NCBI GenBank assembly: GCA_016000195.1
Contig: JAECRO010000005.1
Coordinates: forward strand, 1 to 64,000
DNA: 64,000 nt
DNA from: Burkholderiales bacterium
GTDB taxonomy: Bacteria > Pseudomonadota > Gammaproteobacteria > Burkholderiales > Burkholderiaceae_C
Reading direction: 5' to 3'
Shown: positions 42,516 through 51,662 of the stretch, one piece after another
Layout: each line of letters begins with the position of its first letter
Numbering within the stretch: the first letter of the stretch is position 1
Made by a program: the position numbers and the translations under genes
Notes under the pieces: model-generated
The model's database searches: none
What the model was told of the DNA's origin: nothing
Seen by the model: the letters and a program-made list of their open reading frames with translations, nothing else

Positions 42516-43652
42516 ATGGAACGCGATCAGGCGAGTAAATTCATCAACGACCTGCTGCGGCTCATGGTCAGCCGCGGCGGCAGCGATCTTTTCGTGACCG
42601 GAGAGTTTCCGCCCGCCATCAAGGTGGATGGCAAGCTGACCAAGGTGTCGTCGCAGCCGCTCAATGGCAGCCACACGATGACGCTGGCGCGCGCCATCAT
42701 GAACGACAAGCAGGCCGCCGAGTTCGAGCGCACCAAGGAGTGCAATTTCGCCATCTCGCCGCCCGGCATAGGGCGCTTTCGCGTCAACGCCTTCATGCAG
42801 CAGGGCAAGGTCGGCATGGTGATGCGGGTCATTCCGGCGGTGCTGCCCACGCTCGATGGCCTGGGCCTGCCCCCGGTGCTCAAGGACGTGGTGATGGCCA
42901 AGCGCGGCCTGGCCATCCTGGTGGGTGCCACCGGGTCGGGGAAATCGACCACCATGGCCGCCATGCTGGACTGGCGCAATGAACAGTCCTTTGGCCATAT
43001 CCTGACGATTGAAGACCCGGTGGAGTTTGTCCACATGCACAAGAACTGCGTAGTGACCCAGCGCGAGATCGGACTGGACACCGACAGCTGGGAATCGGCG
43101 CTGAAAAACTCCATGCGCCAGGCACCCGACGTGATTTTGATGGGTGAGATCCGCGACCGCGAAAGCATGGACCATGCGCTGGCCTTTTCCGAAACCGGCC
43201 ACCTGTGCCTGGCCACGCTGCATGCCAACAGCGCCAATCAGGCCATGGACCGCATCATCAATTTTTTCCCCGAAGAGCGCCGTCCCCAGTTGCTGATGGA
43301 CCTCTCGCTCAACCTGAAGGCGGTGGTGTCGCAGCGCCTGGTGCCCCGGCAGGACAGCAAGGGACGCTTTGCAGCGGTCGAGGTGATGCTCAACTCCCCC
43401 CTGATTTCCGACCTCATCTTCAAGGGCGACGTCAGCGAGATCAAGGAGATCATGAAGAAGAGCCGCAACATGGGCATGCAGACCTTCGACCAGGCGCTGT
43501 TCGATGCCTTTGAAGGCAACCATATCCTTTACGAAGACGCCTTGCGCAATGCCGATTCAGTGAATGACCTGCGGCTGCAGATCAAGCTTTATTCGCAACG
43601 CGCCAAGTCCACCGACCTGTCGGCAGGCACCGAGCACTTTGCCATTGTCTGA
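42516..43652 (+). CDS. pilU: Type IV pilus ATPase PilU
   Basis: PilT paralogue that helps retraction under load, 378 residues. Seen: GGSDLFVTGEFPPAIKVDGK, Walker A GATGSGKSTT, the Asp box IEDPVEF, Walker B ILMGEIRDRE, TLHANSANQAMDRIINFFP and the PilU-type long C-terminal tail. CAGGAG precedes the ATG. It follows the CNBD gene by 41 bp. Confidence 0.97.
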   Translation: MERDQASKFINDLLRLMVSRGGSDLFVTGEFPPAIKVDGKLTKVSSQPLNGSHTMTLARAIMNDKQAAEFERTKECNFAISPPGIGRFRVNAFMQQGKVGMVMRVIPAVLPTLDGLGLPPVLKDVVMAKRGLAILVGATGSGKSTTMAAMLDWRNEQSFGHILTIEDPVEFVHMHKNCVVTQREIGLDTDSWESALKNSMRQAPDVILMGEIRDRESMDHALAFSETGHLCLATLHANSANQAMDRIINFFPEERRPQLLMDLSLNLKAVVSQRLVPRQDSKGRFAAVEVMLNSPLISDLIFKGDVSEIKEIMKKSRNMGMQTFDQALFDAFEGNHILYEDALRNADSVNDLRLQIKLYSQRAKSTDLSAGTEHFAIV

Positions 43653-43681
43653 ACTTTCTTCAACAAGCCCATTTACAGCCC

Positions 43682-44584
43682 ATGACCTCTGTTTCCACGA
43701 AAACCTACGCGCCGTCCAGTCCCGGCAAGGTCGCCTTTCTCGGCCTTGGCGTCATGGGCTATCCCATGGCCGGCCACCTTGCGCTCGCGGGCCACGAAGT
43801 CACGGTGTACAACCGCAGCGCCGCCAAGGCCCAGGCCTGGAGCGCCGAATTCAAGGGCGCCTCAGCCGCCACGCCGCGCGAAGCCGCCGCCAGTGCAGAC
43901 ATCGTGTTTTGCTGTGTCGGCAACGACGATGACCTGCGTTCAGTCACGCTGGGCGCAAACGGCGCGTTTGCCGGCATGAAGCCCGCTGCCATCTTTGTCG
44001 ATCACACCACCGCCTCGGCCACGGTTGCCCGTGAGCTTTACACTGCCGCCAAAAATATCGGCCTGCAGTTTGTCGATGCCCCCGTGTCGGGCGGCCAGGC
44101 AGGCGCGCAAAACGGTGCGCTCACGGTGATGTGCGGAGGCGAGGCGGCTGCGTTCGAGGCGGTCAAACCGGCCGGCATGGCCTTTTCAAAAGCCTTCACC
44201 CTGATGGGCGAGGCCGGTGCCGGCCAGCTGACCAAGATGGTCAACCAGATCTGCATCGCCGGACTGGTGCAGGGCCTGAGCGAAGCCGTGGCCTTCGGCC
44301 AGAAGGCCGGGCTGGACATGAACCAGGTGCTTGACGTAATCGGCAAGGGTGCGGCGCAAAGCTGGCAGCTCGACAACCGGGGCAAGACCATGGTGGCCGA
44401 CCAGTTTGATTTCGGTTTTGCGGTGGACTGGATGCGCAAGGACTTGGGATTGGTGCTTGACGAGGCCAAGCGCAATGGCGCCCGTTTGCCGGTCACGGCA
44501 CTGGTGGACCAGTTTTATGCCGATGTGCAGGCCATGGGCGGCCAGCGTTGGGACACGTCCAGCCTGATCAAGCGCCTGAAATAA
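43682..44584 (+). CDS. Beta-hydroxyacid dehydrogenase (3-hydroxyisobutyrate dehydrogenase-like)
   Basis: NAD(P)-dependent oxidoreductase of 300 residues. Seen: Rossmann GLGVMGYPMAGHLA near the N-terminus, then an Arg in YNRSAAKA that fits NADP preference, DAPVSGGQAGA (substrate site) and GQLTKMVNQ with the catalytic lysine. Substrate may be tartronate semialdehyde, 3-hydroxyisobutyrate or a related acid; the neighbours do not decide. It starts 29 bp after pilU on the same strand but is functionally unrelated. Confidence 0.9.
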   Translation: MTSVSTKTYAPSSPGKVAFLGLGVMGYPMAGHLALAGHEVTVYNRSAAKAQAWSAEFKGASAATPREAAASADIVFCCVGNDDDLRSVTLGANGAFAGMKPAAIFVDHTTASATVARELYTAAKNIGLQFVDAPVSGGQAGAQNGALTVMCGGEAAAFEAVKPAGMAFSKAFTLMGEAGAGQLTKMVNQICIAGLVQGLSEAVAFGQKAGLDMNQVLDVIGKGAAQSWQLDNRGKTMVADQFDFGFAVDWMRKDLGLVLDEAKRNGARLPVTALVDQFYADVQAMGGQRWDTSSLIKRLK

Positions 44585-44640
44585 GCGGACTGACCGCGCT
44601 GGCTGATGCGCCAGTCCGGCATCCAGCCGGGGCAGTCTAT

Positions 44641-45309
44641 TCAGATGCCGGCAGGCTTCGGAGCGGCTGGCGTCTGCATGCTGGAAGGTACTGTGTGCAG
44701 ATTCTCCAGTTCCTGCTCGCTGATGATCTCGAAAATCCGGACGACTTTTTGCACCCCTGGCGTGGCGCGCACGACCTCGGTGGCCCGATCCGCTTCGCGC
44801 TGGGTGACACGCCCCATCAGATACGTCGTGTTCCGTTCGGTCACTACCTTGAAGGCATTGGACTGCAAATCCTTGGTGTCCAGCAGCATGGCCTTGATGC
44901 GGCCGGTGAGCAGCGCATCCGAAGATCGGTCCATCAGCGATGGGCTGTTCAGGACCGCCAGTTCATTGACCACCGAGGCCACACTGTCCACCGTCCTGAC
45001 CACCTGCTCGACCCGCTGCTTGTCCTGCAGATTGGGCACCTCACCCGTCAACAGCACCTGCCGGTTATAGCTGGTGACGCTCACGCGCACGCGGGTTCCG
45101 AGGTTGGAGTTGATCTGGTTGGCAGCGCGCAACTCGATGGCCTCGTCGTCGAGCTGGGCGCCAGAAGTACGGCGGTCTGTTGCCACCAGAGAGCCGCCCA
45201 CCATGGCGCCGCCGACGACCAAGGGCCCCACGCATGCGCTCAGCGCGCCCGTGAGCAGCACTGCCGCGCCGACCGAGCAGGCCAGCCGTTTCATCACACC
45301 ATGGTTCAT
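44641..45309 (-). CDS. dolP: BON-domain outer-membrane lipoprotein DolP
   Basis: 222 residues: signal peptide with lipobox LSAC, then two BON domains at about 55-125 and 135-205 ([20 protein letters not shown] and [21 protein letters not shown]), as in E. coli DolP (YraP), which supports outer-membrane integrity. The ATG at 45309 overlaps the diaA stop by 4 bp. Order dolP-diaA-yraN opposite rsmI matches the conserved yra cluster. Confidence 0.93.
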   Translation of the reverse strand: MNHGVMKRLACSVGAAVLLTGALSACVGPLVVGGAMVGGSLVATDRRTSGAQLDDEAIELRAANQINSNLGTRVRVSVTSYNRQVLLTGEVPNLQDKQRVEQVVRTVDSVASVVNELAVLNSPSLMDRSSDALLTGRIKAMLLDTKDLQSNAFKVVTERNTTYLMGRVTQREADRATEVVRATPGVQKVVRIFEIISEQELENLHTVPSSMQTPAAPKPAGI

Positions 45310-45905
45310 ACCGAAGACTCCTGATCACCAAGTAGCTGGGTATCCACGCCATCACAGATGCAGTGGATGACGAGGGAATGCACTTCCTGAATACGGGCGG
45401 TGCGCTCGTGCGGCACGCAGATATGGACATCGGTTTCACGCAGGGCCTGGTTCATCTTGCCGCCGCCCCGGCCGGTCAGCGCCACCACCGTCATGTCCCG
45501 CTCATGCGCCGCCTCAACGGCGGCCAGCACATTGGCCGAGTTTCCACTGGTGCTGATGGCCAGCAACACGTCGCCGGCTACGCCCAGGGCGCGCACCTGC
45601 TTGGAGAAAATCACGCTGAAATCGTAATCATTGGCAATCGCCGTGATGATGGAGCTGTCGGTCGTCAGGGCAATCGCGCCGAGTTCGGGCCGCTCGCGTT
45701 CATAGCGGCCCACGAATTCGGCGGAGAAATGCTGGGCGTCGGCGGCCGAGCCGCCATTGCCGCACGCCAGCACCTTGTTGCCGCTGGTGACGCTGGCCAA
45801 AATGGCGTGTACCGCTGCGGCAATGGGTTTGGACAAGACTTGCGCAGCCTGGTATTTGAGGTCGGCGCTGTCGATAAATTGCTGTTCGATTCGTTGTTCA
45901 AGCAT
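45306..45905 (-). CDS. diaA: SIS-domain protein DiaA / GmhA-like
   Basis: 199 residues with one sugar isomerase (SIS) domain: [44 protein letters not shown] and LTGRGGG. Context in the rsmI-yraN-dolP cluster favours DiaA, a DnaA-binding initiation factor; the fold is shared with phosphoheptose isomerase GmhA, and the metal and substrate residues are similar enough that sequence alone is not conclusive. The ATG at 45905 is chosen over an upstream in-frame start at 45926. Confidence 0.88.
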   Translation of the reverse strand: MLEQRIEQQFIDSADLKYQAAQVLSKPIAAAVHAILASVTSGNKVLACGNGGSAADAQHFSAEFVGRYERERPELGAIALTTDSSIITAIANDYDFSVIFSKQVRALGVAGDVLLAISTSGNSANVLAAVEAAHERDMTVVALTGRGGGKMNQALRETDVHICVPHERTARIQEVHSLVIHCICDGVDTQLLGDQESSV

Positions 45906-46030
45906 GGGCTGATGATAGCGGGTCATTCATGCGCGACAGCGTCGGCAAAGGGTCCGCCTTGTATCCCAGGAAGGGTTGGTTACAAATTTCCCCTGCCCTG
46001 CCGCACCGGGCGTTCAAAGCCCGCACGGGA

Positions 46031-46492
46031 TCAAGAAGCGTCAAAAGCAGCTGGCAGCCATTCAATGGTCGCTGGCGGCATTTCGCAGCCAGACAGCGCG
46101 CCATGGACCAGCACCACGTCAAAACGGCAAGGCGGCAGACTGGCAAAGCGCATCAAATAGTGCCGTGCTGCAAAAATGATGCGCCGCTGCTTGACGGTGC
46201 TGATGCTCGCTCCCGCACCGCCATGCGAAGCATTCGTGCGCTGGCGGACCTCAACGAACACCAGCGTCCCGTCAGGCGCGCGCATGACAAGGTCAATCTC
46301 GCCGCCGCCGCGCCCCGGTGTCCGGTAATTGGCCTCAATCCGTCGCAGGCCGGCGCCGACCAGATAAGCCAGCGCGGCAGCCTCAGCCGCATCGCCGCGC
46401 GACTTGGTGGTACTCTGCTTCGGCAACGCTGCAGCACCGCTTGCAGCACTCTCGGGCGCTACCTTGACCGCCTGTTTTCTGGAAAACCACAT
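46031..46492 (-). CDS. yraN: YraN/UPF0102 nuclease-like protein
   Basis: 153 residues with a restriction-endonuclease-like core: GDAAEAAALAYLVGAG, the acidic EIDLVM and VFVEVRQR, the D-ExK-type motif with Arg in place of the usual Lys, and KQRRI. The role in the cell is not settled; it is linked with DNA repair or uptake genes. AAAGAAG lies seven bases before the ATG at 46492. That ATG shares its first base position with the TTG start proposed for rsmI on the other strand. Confidence 0.88.
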   Translation of the reverse strand: MWFSRKQAVKVAPESAASGAAALPKQSTTKSRGDAAEAAALAYLVGAGLRRIEANYRTPGRGGGEIDLVMRAPDGTLVFVEVRQRTNASHGGAGASISTVKQRRIIFAARHYLMRFASLPPCRFDVVLVHGALSGCEMPPATIEWLPAAFDAS

Positions 46493-47403
46493 TGAACGCT
46501 TCTTTCGAACTGGCACTGGACACCGCGCGCGCCGCAGCGGGCATGCAGCATTATCCGGAAGCCACGCTGTATGTCGTGGCCACGCCCATCGGCAACCTGG
46601 CCGACATCACCTTGCGCGCCCTGCATGTGCTGCAGCTGGTGCAGGCCATCGCCTGCGAAGACAAGCGCCACACGCAGCCGCTGCTGCGCCAGTATGGCAT
46701 CGACAAGCCCCTGCTGGCCGTGCATCAGCACAACGAAGCCGAAGCCGCCGGGCTGGTGGTGGAGCGCTTGCAGCGCGGCGAGCGCGTGGCCTATGTCAGC
46801 GATGCAGGAACGCCGGCTGTCAGCGACCCCGGCGCGCGCCTGGTGGCGGCGGTCAGAGCCGCCGGTTTCAAGGTCATGCCCCTGCCGGGCGCCAGCAGCG
46901 TGACCACCGTGCTCAGCGCCGCCGGCGTGACGCGCGCCGAAGGCAGTGCCGACAATGGCAGCAGCTTTGTCTTTGCCGGTTTTTTGCCGACCAAGGCCGG
47001 CGAGCGAGACCAGGCCATCCAGCTTTTGCAGGCCGACTCCCGCGCCACGGTGATTCTTGAAGCCCCGCACCGGATCGAGGCACTGGCCCGCGCCATGGCC
47101 GTTCTGCAGGGCCGGCTCGTCACCGTCGGGCGCGAGCTGACCAAGCAGTTCGAGGAAATCGCCACCCTGCCCGCGCAGGATTTTTCCGCCTGGCTGGACG
47201 CCGGACCGCAGCGCACCCGGGGCGAGTTTGCCCTGGTGCTGCATGCTTCGGCACCGCATGAAGGGGGTGATGACAGCCTGCGGGTGCTGCAGCTCCTGCT
47301 GGCGGAACTGCCGCTGAAAACAGCCGTCAAGCTGGCGGCTGACATCACCGGCGCGGCGCGCAATGAACTGTATGAAACTGCCTTGAAACTCAAAAAAGAA
47401 TGA
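46492..47403 (+). CDS. rsmI: 16S rRNA C1402 2'-O-methyltransferase RsmI
   Basis: SAM-dependent methyltransferase of the tetrapyrrole-methylase fold acting on C1402 of 16S rRNA, 303 residues from the TTG at 46492. Seen: VVATPIGNLADITLRAL, CEDKRHTQPLLRQYGI, SDAGTPAVSDPGARLV, LPGASSVTTVLSAAG and LEAPHRI. An ATG at 46546 would give 285 residues and starts closer to the conserved VVATPIGN; the start is uncertain. It overlaps the next gene by 4 bp. Confidence 0.94.
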   Translation: MNASFELALDTARAAAGMQHYPEATLYVVATPIGNLADITLRALHVLQLVQAIACEDKRHTQPLLRQYGIDKPLLAVHQHNEAEAAGLVVERLQRGERVAYVSDAGTPAVSDPGARLVAAVRAAGFKVMPLPGASSVTTVLSAAGVTRAEGSADNGSSFVFAGFLPTKAGERDQAIQLLQADSRATVILEAPHRIEALARAMAVLQGRLVTVGRELTKQFEEIATLPAQDFSAWLDAGPQRTRGEFALVLHASAPHEGGDDSLRVLQLLLAELPLKTAVKLAADITGAARNELYETALKLKKE

Positions 47404-48626
47404 ATCCGAACGCTGACCAACTCTGGCGCGGCCCTCGCTGGGCGCTCGCCGCCCTGTTGGCCGTGCTCGGCATGCTGGGGCCGTTTTCAATCGACACCTA
47501 TATTCCGGCTTTTTCCGGCATGGCCCGGTCGCTGGGCGCCACTCCGGTGGAAATGCAGCAAACCCTGTCGGCCTACCTGTTCGGGTTTGCCTTCATGAAC
47601 CTGTTTCATGGCGCGCTGGCCGACAGTTTCGGCCGCCGTCCGGTAGTGCTGTGGGGCATTGCCATGTTCACGCTCGCATCGGCGGGCTGCGCCCTGTCGC
47701 AAGGCGTGGGCCAGCTGGTGTTTTTCCGGGCCATGCAGGGCCTATCGACCGGCGCCGGCATGGTGGTGTCGCGCGCCGTGATCCGCGACATGTTTCCGCC
47801 CGCGCAGGCGCAGCAGGTCATGAGCCAGGTCACGATTTATTTCGGCGTCGCGCCGGCGCTGGCGCCCATCGTCGGCGGGTGGCTTTTTGTGCATCTGGGC
47901 TGGCACAGCATTTTCTGGTTTCTGACCGGGGCGGGCGTCGTGCTTTGGGCGACCAACTACAAATTCCTGCCTGAAACCCTGCAGCCTGAAGCGCGCCAGC
48001 CCTTTGAAATACGGCACCTGATGCGGGGCTACTGGCAGCTGGGCTCCAGCCCGCGCTTTTTGCTGCTGGCGCTGGCCAGCGGCGTTCCGTTCAATGGCAT
48101 GTTCCTGTATGTACTGTCAGCCCCGGCATTTCTGGGAGAGCATCTGGCCTTGCAGCCCACCCAGTTTTTCTGGTTTTTTATGCTGACCATCTCCGGCATC
48201 ATGTCGGGCGCCTGGATGAGCGGGCGCCTGGCCGGCAAGATAGCTCCCAAAAAGCAGATTCGCCACGGTTTTGTCATCATGCTGGTGACTTCCGTGCTGA
48301 ACCTGGCTGCCAATCTGCTGTTCACCGCCCATGCGTCGTGGGCCTTGTTTCCGATTGCCGTGTTTTCCTTTGGCTGGGCGCTGATGGTGCCGGTCGTCAC
48401 GCTGCTGGTGCTTGACCTGTACCCCGCGCGGCGCGGCATGGCATCCTCGCTGCAGGCGTTTATCGGCTCCACGGCCAACGGACTGGTGGCCGGCATCATC
48501 GCGCCGCTGGTGATGCATTCCACACCGGCACTGGCTGCCGTGTCGCTGTCCATGATGTGCATCGGTCTGGCCGCCTGGGTCTTCCTGCACCACCACTGGC
48601 CTGAAATTGGCCGTGCGGTTGAATAA
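47400..48626 (+). CDS. Bcr/CflA-type MFS drug exporter
   Basis: 408 residues with twelve predicted transmembrane helices. Seen: LGPFSIDTYIPAF in helix 1, the loop 2-3 motif GALADSFGRRPVVLWG, RAMQGLSTGAGMVVSRAVIRD in helix 4 and APIVGGWLF in helix 5 (motif C-like), typical of the DHA1 Bcr/CflA family that exports bicyclomycin, sulfonamides and similar compounds. It overlaps rsmI by 4 bp (ATGA), so it is translated from the same message. The substrate is unknown. Confidence 0.92.
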   Translation: MNPNADQLWRGPRWALAALLAVLGMLGPFSIDTYIPAFSGMARSLGATPVEMQQTLSAYLFGFAFMNLFHGALADSFGRRPVVLWGIAMFTLASAGCALSQGVGQLVFFRAMQGLSTGAGMVVSRAVIRDMFPPAQAQQVMSQVTIYFGVAPALAPIVGGWLFVHLGWHSIFWFLTGAGVVLWATNYKFLPETLQPEARQPFEIRHLMRGYWQLGSSPRFLLLALASGVPFNGMFLYVLSAPAFLGEHLALQPTQFFWFFMLTISGIMSGAWMSGRLAGKIAPKKQIRHGFVIMLVTSVLNLAANLLFTAHASWALFPIAVFSFGWALMVPVVTLLVLDLYPARRGMASSLQAFIGSTANGLVAGIIAPLVMHSTPALAAVSLSMMCIGLAAWVFLHHHWPEIGRAVE

Positions 48627-48635
48627 CGTCAAGCC

Positions 48636-49124
48636 TCAGTCGTTGAGATGCATTCTGCTAGGGATTTCCATGCCCTGCCCGGTGCGCTGCACCCGGTTGC
48701 CAGCATCCAGATAAACCCAGAAGAACATGTCCTGGATGTTGTTCTCCCGCCAGCGATAAGTCATGATGTCGCCGGACCATGAGGCCACCTCATCGACCCG
48801 CGCAGGCGGGCCGAACTCGCGCTCCACGTCCTCGCGGGTCCACTTGCCGGGCTCGATTCTTAAAAACTCCCGGAGCGTCATGACCTCCCGCACCGCCACC
48901 ACCTTGTCGGCAGCGTCCAGATCAACCATCACGACGCTCTGGCCAGCCGGCTGCCTGGAATACTGCAGCCGCGTCCCGGAGCCCACGGGAACCACCCGCG
49001 TCGGCTTACCGTAGCTTGCCAACACCTGGTCGCGCGACATGCCCGGCTGCACTGACGTGAAAGCACAGCCGGCCATGAGCAGCGCGGCAGCAGCCAGGCT
49101 GAAAACAGTTTTAACGATCTTCAT
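48636..49124 (-). CDS. BamE/SmpA-like lipoprotein
   Basis: 162 residues: signal peptide with lipobox LMAGC, then a SmpA/OmlA-type domain (SVQPGMSRDQVLASYGKPTRV, and a second half LRIEPGKWTREDVEREFGPPARV), which reads as two tandem BamE-like units. CAGGAG precedes the ATG at 49124. It ends nine bases from the converging MFS gene. It is probably not the true BamE of the Bam complex but a relative; function unknown. Confidence 0.8.
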   Translation of the reverse strand: MKIVKTVFSLAAAALLMAGCAFTSVQPGMSRDQVLASYGKPTRVVPVGSGTRLQYSRQPAGQSVVMVDLDAADKVVAVREVMTLREFLRIEPGKWTREDVEREFGPPARVDEVASWSGDIMTYRWRENNIQDMFFWVYLDAGNRVQRTGQGMEIPSRMHLND

Positions 49125-49149
49125 GGCGCACTCCTGAGATGTAACCATC

Positions 49150-49166
49150 CCCCGGCAAAGCCGGGG
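49150..49166. repeat. GC-rich 7-bp hairpin upstream of the BamE-like gene
   Basis: CCCCGGC and GCCGGGG with a three-base loop, just before the Shine-Dalgarno region of the BamE-like gene. It may be a leader hairpin or the scar of a junction with the acyl-CoA synthetase fragment. Confidence 0.4.
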
Positions 49167-49178
49167 ATTACCCATTAG

Positions 49179-49523
49179 ATTTATTTCGCCGAATCACTCG
49201 ACACTTTTGCAGCTGATCTGCAGCGCGCAAGACCCACCATATTTTTCTCGGTACCACGGCTGTGGGTCAAGTTCCAGCACGGCGTGCATCAGAAGATAGC
49301 GCCGGCCAAACTCCAGTTGCTGCTGTCGCTTCCCTTGATTCGCGGATGGATGGGGCGCAAGGTACTCAAGGCCATGGGCCTGGACCATTGCCGCATCGCG
49401 GCGGGCGGTGCGGCACCCATGCCCCTGGCGCTGCTGAACTGGTATCGCAGGCTGGGCCTGCCCATCAACGATGGTTACGGCCTGACTGAAAACCTGGCTG
49501 TTTCGCACCTGACAATACCAGGT
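49179..49523 (+). pseudogene. Internal fragment of an AMP-forming acyl-CoA synthetase
   Basis: About 115 codons in one frame, after a TAG at 49176, encode the middle of a long-chain acyl-CoA synthetase: IYFAESLDTFAADLQRARPT, FFSVPRLWVKFQ, GLDHCRIAAGGAAPMPLALL and GYGLTENLAVSHLTIPG. Neither the N-terminal ATP-binding part nor the C-terminal domain is present. After about 49523 the likeness ends; 49524-49765 shows nothing else I recognise. Confidence 0.8.
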
Positions 49524-49765
49524 CACAGCGCGCCATTGCAAGCCTTTTGCGCTGGATCAGCGTATCGATTGCCAACTGGCAAGCAACTGTCAGGCCTTGG
49601 CTGTAAACTCGATTTTGCCTATATTGGCTTGGAAATCTGGACTTGGCCGGGTCTTGATGTGTTGGCTCTCTTCAGACCTGCACAACCTGATTGATGCTTT
49701 GTCGATGCGGCGATTCGTTTTCTGCCGTACTTGGGTCAGGTCCAATTCAATAATTGAGAATCCAC

Positions 49766-50083
49766 ATGAAATCAAACCGTAGAACCTTTGTCATTCAATC
49801 CGTCGTCGGCGCAGGTGTTCTTGCCTCGACCCGACTGGTGCAAGCCCAGGCCGCAGCACCGCTGGTTCAGGACGCCGATCCGCAGGCAGTTGCGCTGGGT
49901 TACAAAAGCGACGCCACCAAAGCTGACAAGGCCAAATACCCGAAATATGCGGCAGGCCAGCAATGCGCCAATTGCGCGCTTTACCAAGGCAAGCCAGCCG
50001 ATGCTGCCGGTGCCTGCCCCCTGTTTGCCGGCAAGCAGGTTTCGGCAAAAGCGTGGTGCAGCGCCTGGGCAAAAAAGGCCTGA
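49766..50083 (+). CDS. High-potential iron-sulfur protein (HiPIP)
   Basis: 105 residues, periplasmic electron carrier with one [4Fe-4S] cluster. The N-terminus RRTFVIQSVVGAGVLAS resembles a Tat signal (twin Arg), as expected for a cofactor folded in the cytoplasm. The four cluster cysteines are present: CANC, ACPL and WCSAW. It probably shuttles electrons between bc1-type complexes and oxidases or other acceptors; the dihaem cytochrome c gene lies 640 bp away on the same strand. Confidence 0.92.
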   Translation: MKSNRRTFVIQSVVGAGVLASTRLVQAQAAAPLVQDADPQAVALGYKSDATKADKAKYPKYAAGQQCANCALYQGKPADAAGACPLFAGKQVSAKAWCSAWAKKA

Positions 50084-50391
50084 TGAAGCCAGCGGCCTGA
50101 CCGGAAGCAGGCCGCTGCTGCAGCCCGGAGCCATCCGGGTTGCCGTTCAGTTCAACAAAACATCAAGGCAATGAGCGCAGCATCCTCGCCCAGATTCAGC
50201 AACGCATACCCCGCGACCCGGAAAGTCCAGTAAGAGGCCGTATCAAAAAAGAAAAAAGAATTCATGCCGGGTTGAAACCTCACATTGCGGAATGCCTATT
50301 CTGGTCCATCCCAATGTTTATCCAGTCCCTGTTTGAAAATCAAACAGGAGCAAGCCAACCGCCAGCAACAAAAAATCGACCAGAAACAAAA

Positions 50392-50414
50392 ACGCCAACC
50401 AGAGCGGTTGGCGT
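50392..50414 (-). terminator. Terminator downstream of tRNA-Arg
   Basis: On the minus strand a 9-bp stem ACGCCAACC/GGTTGGCGT with a five-base loop is followed by a T-run. It lies 30 bases after the tRNA 3' end. The stretch 50084-50391 holds no gene I can support. Confidence 0.75.
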
Positions 50415-50444
50415 GATGGCCAGGAAACACAAGGGTGTCCTGAA

Positions 50445-50520
50445 TGGTGCGGCTGGCGGGGATCGAACCCACGACCCTTGGCTTCGGAGGCCAATACTCT
50501 ATCCACTGAGCTACAGCCGC
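50445..50520 (-). tRNA. tRNA-Arg (anticodon CCG)
   Basis: On the minus strand the 7-bp acceptor GCGGCTG/CAGCCGC, D arm GCTC...GAGT, anticodon stem TTGGC/GCCAA with loop CTCCGAA (anticodon CCG, reads CGG) and T-arm GTGGGTTCGATCCCCGC are all present. The discriminator is A and the CCA end is encoded in the DNA. 76 bases including CCA. Confidence 0.95.
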
Positions 50521-50631
50521 AACGCTGGGAACGACTTGCGCCAAAGTCCGGGACATGGACTTCAGTGCAAATGAGCGGCTGGAATGAGCCATACCGCACA
50601 GAATGCTGGATTCTATCAGCCAGGGCGGCCC

Positions 50632-50660
50632 TTCAGGATTTTCGCCCCCACCGCTATAAT
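50632..50660 (+). promoter_or_regulatory. Candidate promoter of the dihaem cytochrome gene
   Basis: A perfect TATAAT (50655-50660) with a weak TTCAGG 17 bp upstream, about 60 bases before the cytochrome c start. Confidence 0.45.
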
Positions 50661-50718
50661 GCGCCGATGCTGAAGCAGCCCGCGACAGTCCCCCGATGTT
50701 CAGTTTTTTGAGGACGCA

Positions 50719-51615
50719 ATGAGCGCAAACGATCACACCACGGCCCACGAAGAAGTCCATACGGGTCCGATCAAAACTCCCCAGCAATTGCTGGCAGCCG
50801 TTTTTTTCTCTTTCGTCGTTCCGGTTTTTGCCATTATCGGGCTGGTTTATTACGTCGCCTCGGCTGACAAACCAATGGCCGGGGCTGATGACGCGGAACG
50901 GGCCATCGCCCAGCGCATCCAGAAAGTCGGCATGGTTGAAATCCGCGATGCCAACCGCCCTTTGAGGACGGGCGAAGAAGTCTACAAGGGCCAGTGCATT
51001 GCCTGCCACGGAACAGGCGCCGCAGGCTCACCGAAGTTCGGCGATGCCGCTGCCTGGGCGCCTCGCATTGCTACCGGTTACGACGCTCTCCTGAATTCCG
51101 CGCTCAAGGGCAAAAATGCCATGGCTGCGCAGGGCGGCGGCGACTTTCAGGATGTCGAAGTCGGTCGCGCCGTGGTCTACATGACCACTGCCGCAGGCGG
51201 AAAATTTGCCGAACCGGCTGTGCCGGCGGCTGGCGCGGGTGATGCGCCAGCGGCTGATGCCGCCGCTGCAACAGCCCCCGCTGCGGCTCCTGCCGCCGTA
51301 GCCGCTGCGGCCCCGGCGGCAACGCCTGCTGCAGTCACTGCGCCTGCCGCCCCCGCCAAGGTTGCAGCAGCGGACTTGGGCGCTGGTGAAGCGCTGTACA
51401 AACAGGCCTGCTTTGCCTGCCATGCCGCGGGTGTGGCCGGTGCGCCCAAGTTTGGCGACAAGGCCGCGTGGGCTCCACGCATCCTGACCGGCCTTGACGC
51501 ACTGACCAACAGCGCCATCAAGGGCAAGAATGCCATGCCCCCCAAGGGCGGCTCTGCAGCCTCTGACGCAGACATTCATTCGGCTGTTGTTTACATGGTG
51601 AACGCCGCCAAATAA
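50719..51615 (+). CDS. Membrane-anchored dihaem cytochrome c (c5 type)
   Basis: 298 residues. A single TM helix at about 22-45 anchors it with both domains in the periplasm. Two class I cytochrome domains each carry a CxxCH haem motif (CIACH at about 93, CFACH at about 232) and share the pattern GSPKFGDAAAWAPRI / GAPKFGDKAAWAPRI, so they arose by duplication. An Ala/Pro-rich linker of about 45 residues joins them. Axial Met candidates lie in KNAMAAQGG and KNAMPPKGG. It probably carries electrons to a terminal oxidase. Confidence 0.93.
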   Translation: MSANDHTTAHEEVHTGPIKTPQQLLAAVFFSFVVPVFAIIGLVYYVASADKPMAGADDAERAIAQRIQKVGMVEIRDANRPLRTGEEVYKGQCIACHGTGAAGSPKFGDAAAWAPRIATGYDALLNSALKGKNAMAAQGGGDFQDVEVGRAVVYMTTAAGGKFAEPAVPAAGAGDAPAADAAAATAPAAAPAAVAAAAPAATPAAVTAPAAPAKVAAADLGAGEALYKQACFACHAAGVAGAPKFGDKAAWAPRILTGLDALTNSAIKGKNAMPPKGGSAASDADIHSAVVYMVNAAK

Positions 51616-51627
51616 GGCACTGCCTTC

Positions 51628-51662
51628 ATGCAAAAAGCCGGCCATTGGCCGGCTTTTTGCAT
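51628..51662. terminator. Terminator after the dihaem cytochrome gene
   Basis: A perfect 17-bp palindrome with A5 before and T5 within the stem ends (AAAAAGCCGGCCATTGGCCGGCTTTTT). It should act in both directions. Confidence 0.88.
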
